From Candidatus Hodarchaeota archaeon (GTDB lineage Archaea > Asgardarchaeota > Heimdallarchaeia > Hodarchaeales > Hodarchaeaceae): a stretch of DNA of 19,486 nt. Below are positions 15,388 through 19,486 of the stretch, piece by piece (the stretch's first letter is position 1; every line of letters begins with the position of its first letter). Location of the stretch: the NCBI GenBank assembly GCA_016839665.1, contig JAEOTU010000086.1, positions 1 through 19,486 on the forward strand, written 5' to 3'. A program made the position numbers and the translations under genes. The notes under the pieces are model-generated. The model worked only from the letters and a program-made list of their open reading frames with translations. It made no database searches and was not told the origin of the DNA.

Positions 15388-15492
15388 TTTTTCAAAGAAA
15401 TATTTCACTCCCCTCAATAGAGGAGTATAAGGGTTTCTTTCAGAAAGTTTTCCAAGGTTCTTCCTAATAAAGTTTTTCAAAAAAATATTTCA
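15388..15492 (+). repeat. Pair of direct 20-base repeats (19/20 identical)
   Basis: The unit is TTTTTCAAARAAATATTTCA at 15388-15407 and 15473-15492, 85 bases start to start. It is AT-rich, so part of the match could be composition, but a 20-base near-identity upstream of a signalling gene is uncommon. It may mark binding sites of one regulator. Confidence 0.35.
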
Positions 15493-15585
15493 ACTATTCT
15501 AGACTCTTGTTCAAAAATAACTCGTAATCTGTAATATTTTTCCCGTAAGACGATGTTTTTTCTACCCCTAATCCAATAGAGAAAG

Positions 15586-15594
15586 AAAAAAAAA
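15586..15594 (-). terminator. T9 run (reverse strand) after the zinc-ribbon gene
   Basis: Nine T residues on the reverse strand lie about 52 bases beyond the stop at 15646, the longest T-run in the window. Confidence 0.45.
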
Positions 15595-15645
15595 GGTTAA
15601 TGACTCACAATTCAAAAATCTTAGGACATAAAATTAAATTTTTGT

Positions 15646-16572
15646 TCAAATCCTTCGATGTTGAGATAGGGGATCCTCTTCCCATAATTCTATGTTCAAT
15701 TGTTTCCACCGTGTGTTTATTCGCCCTTGTCTTCGAGCGATCTCCGCTCCCATCCATATCCATTTCCGAGTAAGAAGTAATATTCGCTCTACCCCCATGA
15801 ACTCTAAGGGTGGTACACTGAGGATTTCGTTTAAGATGGAGTTGATTACATTTTCATCAATTCTATCCTCCTGAACCACAATCCACGCGATCCCTCCGGT
15901 TTCTTCATCGATTCCAATTAAATCCACAGATCCAGAGAGATAATCAGGGATAATTGAACTTAGATAGGAACATCCAAGTGCCTTATAATCCGTTAATGCA
16001 CGTATAATCAAATCTACTTTACGGTTCTCAGAACGAGTGATTAACGAGTTATGAATAGACCGAATAATACCAGGTTGTTTTCCAAATACATCCCAAAGTA
16101 ATCGTTTCTTCTCAATATTCTCCTCGGGACGATATTGAAGATCAGAATGATGTAGGATATCAACTAATTGGGGAACCTCTAATCCCTCATACTCGATCAG
16201 ATCTGTCACAAAGTCTTTTCGCAATACTTCTCTTCCAGGATAATAAAACCAAGCTCTTCGTATTTCTTCTACAGGCCGTTTAGTTCGTTGTGTGCGAACC
16301 ACATAAAAGCCAAAGGCTAATCCTAACTGTTGAGCTCTTTCGAGAGTCATTTCAGTCAGAGACGATCCACACGACGGGCAAATGTAATCTGAACTTCCCC
16401 GAACTTTTTGGAGAACATCATCACATAGATATTTTAGTTGACAATTGCGACAGTAATAGAGGATGTCCTGTCCGTGAGTATTGACATCTTTTTCTCTTTG
16501 ATGGCGACATTTTTCACATGGTCCGTCGCAAATTATCTTAGTTTCATGATCAGAACTCTCTGATGTTGACAT
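15646..16572 (-). CDS. Zinc-ribbon protein with a possible nuclease-like C-terminal domain
   Basis: The 308-residue protein is not a known family to me. It starts with eight cysteines that form zinc-binding pairs: Cys15/19/22, Cys41/44/50 and Cys65/68 in CPSCG. A middle helical region (75-190) follows. Residues about 195-308 read like an alpha/beta fold: PDYLSGSVDLIGID, WIVVQEDRID, a helix, ERILLLTRKW, a helix and a final strand. This recalls the restriction-endonuclease-like core (Asp217, then Q-x-D at 234-236 in place of E-x-K), so an active nuclease is uncertain. Binding to nucleic acid is plausible from the ribbons. No ribosome site precedes the ATG, which agrees with a short leader from the TATA box at 16601-16610. 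It lies upstream of, and in line with, the GTPase gene but 377 bases away. Confidence 0.55.
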   Translation of the reverse strand: MSTSESSDHETKIICDGPCEKCRHQREKDVNTHGQDILYYCRNCQLKYLCDDVLQKVRGSSDYICPSCGSSLTEMTLERAQQLGLAFGFYVVRTQRTKRPVEEIRRAWFYYPGREVLRKDFVTDLIEYEGLEVPQLVDILHHSDLQYRPEENIEKKRLLWDVFGKQPGIIRSIHNSLITRSENRKVDLIIRALTDYKALGCSYLSSIIPDYLSGSVDLIGIDEETGGIAWIVVQEDRIDENVINSILNEILSVPPLEFMGVERILLLTRKWIWMGAEIARRQGRINTRWKQLNIELWEEDPLSQHRRI

Positions 16573-16600
16573 TTGTTTTCAAGCAATTATCAGAAAGCTT

Positions 16601-16610
16601 ATTTTTATAC
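16601..16610 (-). promoter_or_regulatory. TATA box for the zinc-ribbon gene
   Basis: On the reverse strand the sequence is GTATAAAAAT, about 33 bases before the ATG at 16572. Initiation 25 bases downstream gives a leader of under ten bases, which explains the missing ribosome site. Confidence 0.5.
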
Positions 16611-16851
16611 ATATCCGTTTAAAATTGGCATCAAATGAGTATTAATTTTTCTAATTCGTGTAACAAATTCGGTAGAAGACGGACTGAATTGAAGATTGAG
16701 TATTTCAAAGAAAATAATGATGGTGGAGAATCAAGCTGGGAAAAAATTGGGATTACTTTTCTGATATCCTAAAAATTTTGACTAATCATAAACATTGAAA
16801 AGATCGAGCTTTCTGCACTAGATTAACTGTAAAATGATCTATTTTCTATGA

Positions 16852-17130
16852 TCAGTAGGTGATTTGAAAGCACGAATATTGAGGTTTCTCTATATCTTCC
16901 CATTCTTCCTTAGTAGAATGGATCTTTGAGTACGGAGACCCTTTGTTCTTTGCCCAAGCTGCAAGCAATTTCAATGAATTTTCCGATCCTTCTGCTACTA
17001 TTTCGACTCGCCCATTACGTAAGTTTCTTACATATCCTCCAATGGAGAGATCCCTAGCAAAGTTTCGTGTATAAACCCTGAAAAAGACGCCTTGGACACG
17101 TCCAGTAACAATAATCCGAACACGCTTCAT
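16852..17130 (-). CDS. acyP: Acylphosphatase
   Basis: The 92-residue protein hydrolyses carboxyl-phosphate bonds of acyl phosphates such as 1,3-bisphosphoglycerate or carbamoyl phosphate in the cytosol. The signature GRVQGVFFR is at residues 10-18 with the phosphate-binding Arg18, and YVRNLRNGRVEI (33-44) holds the catalytic Asn36. Length is normal. AAGGATG lies about eight bases before the ATG. It follows the inositol-phosphate synthase gene by 81 bases on the same strand and may be transcribed with it or from its own promoter in that gap. Its product group overlaps the GAPDH product, but the two genes are 4 kb apart and on opposite strands. Confidence 0.93.
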   Translation of the reverse strand: MKRVRIIVTGRVQGVFFRVYTRNFARDLSIGGYVRNLRNGRVEIVAEGSENSLKLLAAWAKNKGSPYSKIHSTKEEWEDIEKPQYSCFQITY

Positions 17131-17176
17131 TTATTACATCCTTTTTACATTATTCTCTTTCCCTTTCATTTAAAAA

Positions 17177-17193
17177 TATATGATCATCATATA
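17177..17193. promoter_or_regulatory. Perfect palindrome at the acylphosphatase promoter
   Basis: TATATGATCATCATATA has eight complementary pairs around a central C. On the reverse strand it overlaps CTTTTATATG, a likely TATA box for the acylphosphatase gene starting at 17130. A repressor bound here would block TBP. The palindrome is AT-rich, so chance cannot be excluded. Confidence 0.3.
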
Positions 17194-17211
17194 AAAGCAT
17201 CACTGTTTGTT

Positions 17212-18279
17212 TTAATCCGCCCGGTCTCCTATGATGAATTCTTCAAACCTTTTCACAGCATCCCGTTCATTAATATAGACAGGGGGATATTTAAATCCAA
17301 AGGCTGACACAGAGATCAATGGTCCATCCATTCCACGGCTCAGTGCTAGTTTCGTTGCACGGATTACATGAACTAGCGTTCCTGCAGCATTCGGGCCATC
17401 CATCGTTTTAATAGTGACATCAATTCTAAAAGTGGAATCCAAGAAATATTTCCCATAGATCCAGAAATAGCCAGTCCGTTCGTTCCCTAAGAAGTCCAAA
17501 TAATCGGTTGTCCCTGAGGCAATATCATAATCACTAAGATATGGGAGAGTTCGCTTGATACTATCTGTCTTGATTTGCCGCTTCTCAAAGCGACGGTCAG
17601 TATGGAGTGTGTTCATTCCCTCACTGCCACCAGAAACGTCTAATTGGTATGTATTACGAACCCGTGCTCCAAAAGAATCTAACATTTCCAATATCCCCTT
17701 GTGGATTCTCGTACCTCCAAGTTGAGATTGTAAATCGTCTCCAACAACAGGAAGATTCGCTTTTTTATATTTTCTAACCCATTTATCATCTGAACATATA
17801 CGAGTGGGAGCTGCTTCAATGAATGCTAATTCTGCCTCAATTGCAGCATTGGCATACGCATAAGTAGCCTCTTTCGCTCCAGAAGGAAGGAGGGAAATAA
17901 CCATGTCAGCATTCGCTTCTTTCATTTCTTTCACTAGATTAATATCTGGAGACGAGCTGATTTGTATTGTTTCAGCTAATAAAGGAGAAATCCCATCAAG
18001 AGTTGGCCCTTTTTTTACTTCAACGCCAATGGGGGAGGTAAAATCTACAAGACGTGGGGCAACATTTGGTTCTGCAAAAATAGCTTCAGATATGTCTTTT
18101 CCTATTTTTCCTTCAACAACATCGAATGCTGCTGCAATTTCAATATCGGAAATTCGTAATCCCCCTATTGTTTCGTATTTTAACCCAGTAGTTTCATGTT
18201 TAGAATAATATTCTAAAGATTGTACAAGTGCAGAAGCGGCATTTCCCACACCAACTAGAATGACTCTTGCATTTTCCAC
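17212..18279 (-). CDS. ino1: myo-Inositol-1-phosphate (inositol-3-phosphate) synthase
   Basis: The 355-residue enzyme converts glucose-6-phosphate to inositol phosphate with enzyme-bound NAD, the first step to archaetidylinositol lipids and inositol solutes. The N-terminal dinucleotide motif is GVGNAAS at residues 10-16. The family signature GDDLQSQLGGT is at 180-190, followed by SGGSEGMNTL and, near the end, the DGPNAAG segment. Length and layout match archaeal/actinobacterial members rather than the longer eukaryotic ones. The start is GTG at 18279, with GGGATG about eight bases upstream. On the reverse strand CTCTTAAATCC (18317-18327) is a likely TATA box, giving a short leader. Acylphosphatase follows 81 bases downstream. 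Confidence 0.92.
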   Translation of the reverse strand: MENARVILVGVGNAASALVQSLEYYSKHETTGLKYETIGGLRISDIEIAAAFDVVEGKIGKDISEAIFAEPNVAPRLVDFTSPIGVEVKKGPTLDGISPLLAETIQISSSPDINLVKEMKEANADMVISLLPSGAKEATYAYANAAIEAELAFIEAAPTRICSDDKWVRKYKKANLPVVGDDLQSQLGGTRIHKGILEMLDSFGARVRNTYQLDVSGGSEGMNTLHTDRRFEKRQIKTDSIKRTLPYLSDYDIASGTTDYLDFLGNERTGYFWIYGKYFLDSTFRIDVTIKTMDGPNAAGTLVHVIRATKLALSRGMDGPLISVSAFGFKYPPVYINERDAVKRFEEFIIGDRAD

Positions 18280-18804
18280 TGTTGCTACATCCCAATGTCA
18301 AAAGTTTATTTTGAACGGATTTAAGAGAGTTGAATAATGGTTAAGAACATTATTAGTCCCCTCTAAGAATGGAATTAAGATTTTTTCTTCAAAATAAATT
18401 TGTTCTTAAGGACATTTATTACTCTAAAAGAGGTTTTATAGATCCTCCATAAGTGTGAAATTATGTAAAGTTTCATCATGGGATAATAATACTTTCCAGA
18501 ACCTACAACATTCAGTTTTAAATCGTTGATAGATTCCCAAATCCTTAAGTGATGAGTATATTATTACAACCAATCTACTGAAGTCTAGAGATTGTAACAA
18601 ATATGATTCTGAAGAAAAAACCTCTGATCGATGAATCGATAATTTTGTCGTCAATATTCAGTCTTTCGTATTGAGAACGTTCAAATATGTTAATGTAAAA
18701 ATACAAAATATTATATAAATAGATTTTACGAATTATAACTATTAGTTTGTTCGGATGAGTTTTTAAAACATAATGAAGAAAATAATATTAGACTCCCAGT
18801 AAAA
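18280..18804. other. 525-base intergenic region
   Basis: No convincing gene. It should contain the promoter of the inositol-phosphate synthase gene (reverse-strand TATA at 18317-18327) and of the Pro-rich gene (TATA at 18757-18770). A 72-codon reverse frame at 18436-18654 starts with TTG, lacks a ribosome site and shows no domain. The rest is AT-rich with no repeat that stands out. Confidence 0.5.
18757..18770 (+). promoter_or_regulatory. TATA-like box for the Pro-rich gene
   Basis: GAGTTTTTAAAACA lies about 40 bases before the ATG at 18805. Initiation 25 bases downstream leaves a leader of about ten bases, matching the absence of a ribosome site. Confidence 0.35.
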
Positions 18805-19486
18805 ATGAAACAAAAGACTGGACGGACATCTCCGGTGGTAAAACTTTTCAAAAGGAAGGCTCAAAAGAAGACAGAAACTTTCAAATTTGAGACCTCCTTA
18901 AAATTAAAAGGACTTCCATTAGAAGAATATGCTCATGTATCGTATGCATTTCAAGCAGCAATCCTTCGTTTTGAACGAATGTTGAAAGAAAGCTTACTCG
19001 AAGGATATATCACTTCTACTACGTTAGAAAAAATCACTCGTGAATTTGAGCTTGATACTATTCGTAATTTGGAAATTCCTCCGACCCCCTCATTAAAAGT
19101 GACATTCGGTGCCGATACACCAACAACATTGGCAAAGAAACCACTTCCGAAAACCGAACCAACCCCAGCCAGGGTTTCTGAAGAAATTCCTGTTCCAAAA
19201 CCTATTACTCCTGAAATTCCTTCTATCACTCCTCCGACAGTTGAACCAGAAATCACACCTAAAATTGAACCGCCTCTCCAAGCAATTCCAACCGAGCCTT
19301 CTGTAACCACTCCTAAAATAAGTTTCTCGTTCCCTGATACTCCAACGGAGCCAAAAGCGAGCCAACCATCACCTACTCCAAGCCCTCTCAAGGAAACAAT
19401 TTCACCTCCCACTATTCCTAAGATATCATTTCCATCAATTTCTAAACCAACTACAACACCTCCAACTAACCCATTAGCTCAATCTA
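18805..19486 (+). CDS. Protein with helical head and Pro/Thr/Ser-rich disordered tail (3' truncated by window)
   Basis: A forward frame runs from ATG 18805 to the window edge without a stop (227 codons). Residues 1-25 are very basic. Residues 35-92 form likely helices (EEYAHVSYAFQAAILRFERMLKES, then TTLEKITREFELDTIRNLEI, shown here in two pieces). From about residue 93 the protein becomes a Pro/Thr/Ser/Glu-rich chain with repeated short units like KPITPEIP, TPPTVEPEI and SPTPSP, almost certainly disordered and with many PxxP motifs. No family is recognised. The reverse-strand glycine-rich frame at 18951-19412 is the shadow of this tail. The ATG has no ribosome site, in keeping with the short leader suggested by the TATA box. 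The missing C-terminus may hold a domain that explains its role. Confidence 0.65.
   Translation, partial: MKQKTGRTSPVVKLFKRKAQKKTETFKFETSLKLKGLPLEEYAHVSYAFQAAILRFERMLKESLLEGYITSTTLEKITREFELDTIRNLEIPPTPSLKVTFGADTPTTLAKKPLPKTEPTPARVSEEIPVPKPITPEIPSITPPTVEPEITPKIEPPLQAIPTEPSVTTPKISFSFPDTPTEPKASQPSPTPSPLKETISPPTIPKISFPSISKPTTTPPTNPLAQS

Larger units (their letters stand above)
15269..15645. other. 377-base intergenic region upstream of the GTPase gene
   Basis: No gene is seen. On the reverse strand a TTTATAC element near 15325-15331 could drive the GTPase. Two near-identical 20-base copies of TTTTTCAAARAAATATTTCA (15388-15407 and 15473-15492, one difference) lie in direct orientation, 85 bases apart. 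Between them is an imperfect hairpin around CCCCTCAATAGAGG (15412-15425). A reverse-strand T9 (15586-15594) about 52 bases past the zinc-ribbon gene stop is a probable terminator for that gene. Confidence 0.5.

Noticed and set aside
18436..18654. Reverse-strand 72-codon frame in the large gap
   Set aside because: TTG start, no ribosome site, no recognisable domain, and isolated in AT-rich DNA.
18951..19412. Reverse-strand 153-codon glycine/valine-rich frame
   Set aside because: It is the complement of the Pro/Thr-rich forward frame, begins without a ribosome site, and its low-complexity glycine content is what the reverse of CCN/ACN codons produces.
1..19486. tRNA, rRNA, CRISPR array, transposase or phage genes
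   Set aside because: None of the expected motifs (tRNA arms, regularly spaced repeats, transposase motifs) were seen by eye; a dedicated scan could still find a small RNA.

Overview
The window looks like a piece of an Asgard archaeon (Promethearchaeota) chromosome; the class is not resolved. The evidence is a combination of archaeal markers and eukaryote-like signalling parts. The archaeal markers are a type II (archaeal) glyceraldehyde-3-phosphate dehydrogenase, an archaeal-type myo-inositol-1-phosphate synthase, TATA-like boxes such as CCTTTTTAAC, and T-run terminators. The eukaryote-like parts are a Ras/Rab-like small GTPase and a protein made of two Roadblock/LC7 domains. The DNA is AT-rich. 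Many genes have clear Shine-Dalgarno (SD) sites (GGTG, GAGGT, GGAGG), and GTG or TTG starts occur. No rRNA, tRNA, CRISPR array, transposase or phage gene was recognised.

Region 1 (1-7401) is a membrane and glycan cassette. After the tail of an unknown membrane protein come three forward genes: an FAD oxidoreductase of the protoporphyrinogen oxidase/UDP-galactopyranose mutase type, a UPF0104/LPG-synthase-type multi-spanning membrane protein, and a PIG-V-like mannosyltransferase. They converge on a reverse-strand 1092-residue GT-C-type membrane protein that carries a carbohydrate-binding-like beta-sandwich inside its first outer loop. Together they suggest lipid-linked glycan assembly and surface glycosylation.

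Region 2 (7511-10371) holds two divergent genes. One is a very divergent RtcB-like protein that keeps the Cys and four His metal/guanylylation positions. The other is a GalT-like nucleotidyltransferase.

Region 3 (10372-12590) holds two paralogous winged-helix proteins. The second is coupled to the GAPDH gene with a one-base gap. Each winged-helix gene has a distinct dyad or repeat upstream, suggesting a local regulator and central-carbon module.

Region 4 (12843-16572) holds the double-Roadblock protein, a TPR-like protein with a possible nuclease-fold C-terminus, a possible 30-residue micro-gene with the best SD site in the window, the Rab-like GTPase, and a zinc-ribbon protein with a second possible nuclease-like C-terminal domain. 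It reads as a signalling neighbourhood without assigned function.

Region 5 (16852-19486) holds acylphosphatase and inositol-phosphate synthase (entry to inositol ether lipids) on the reverse strand. After a 525-base gap comes the start of a forward gene for a protein with a short helical head and a long Pro/Thr/Ser-rich tail, cut by the window edge.

All identifications come from reading motifs by eye; no database search was possible.
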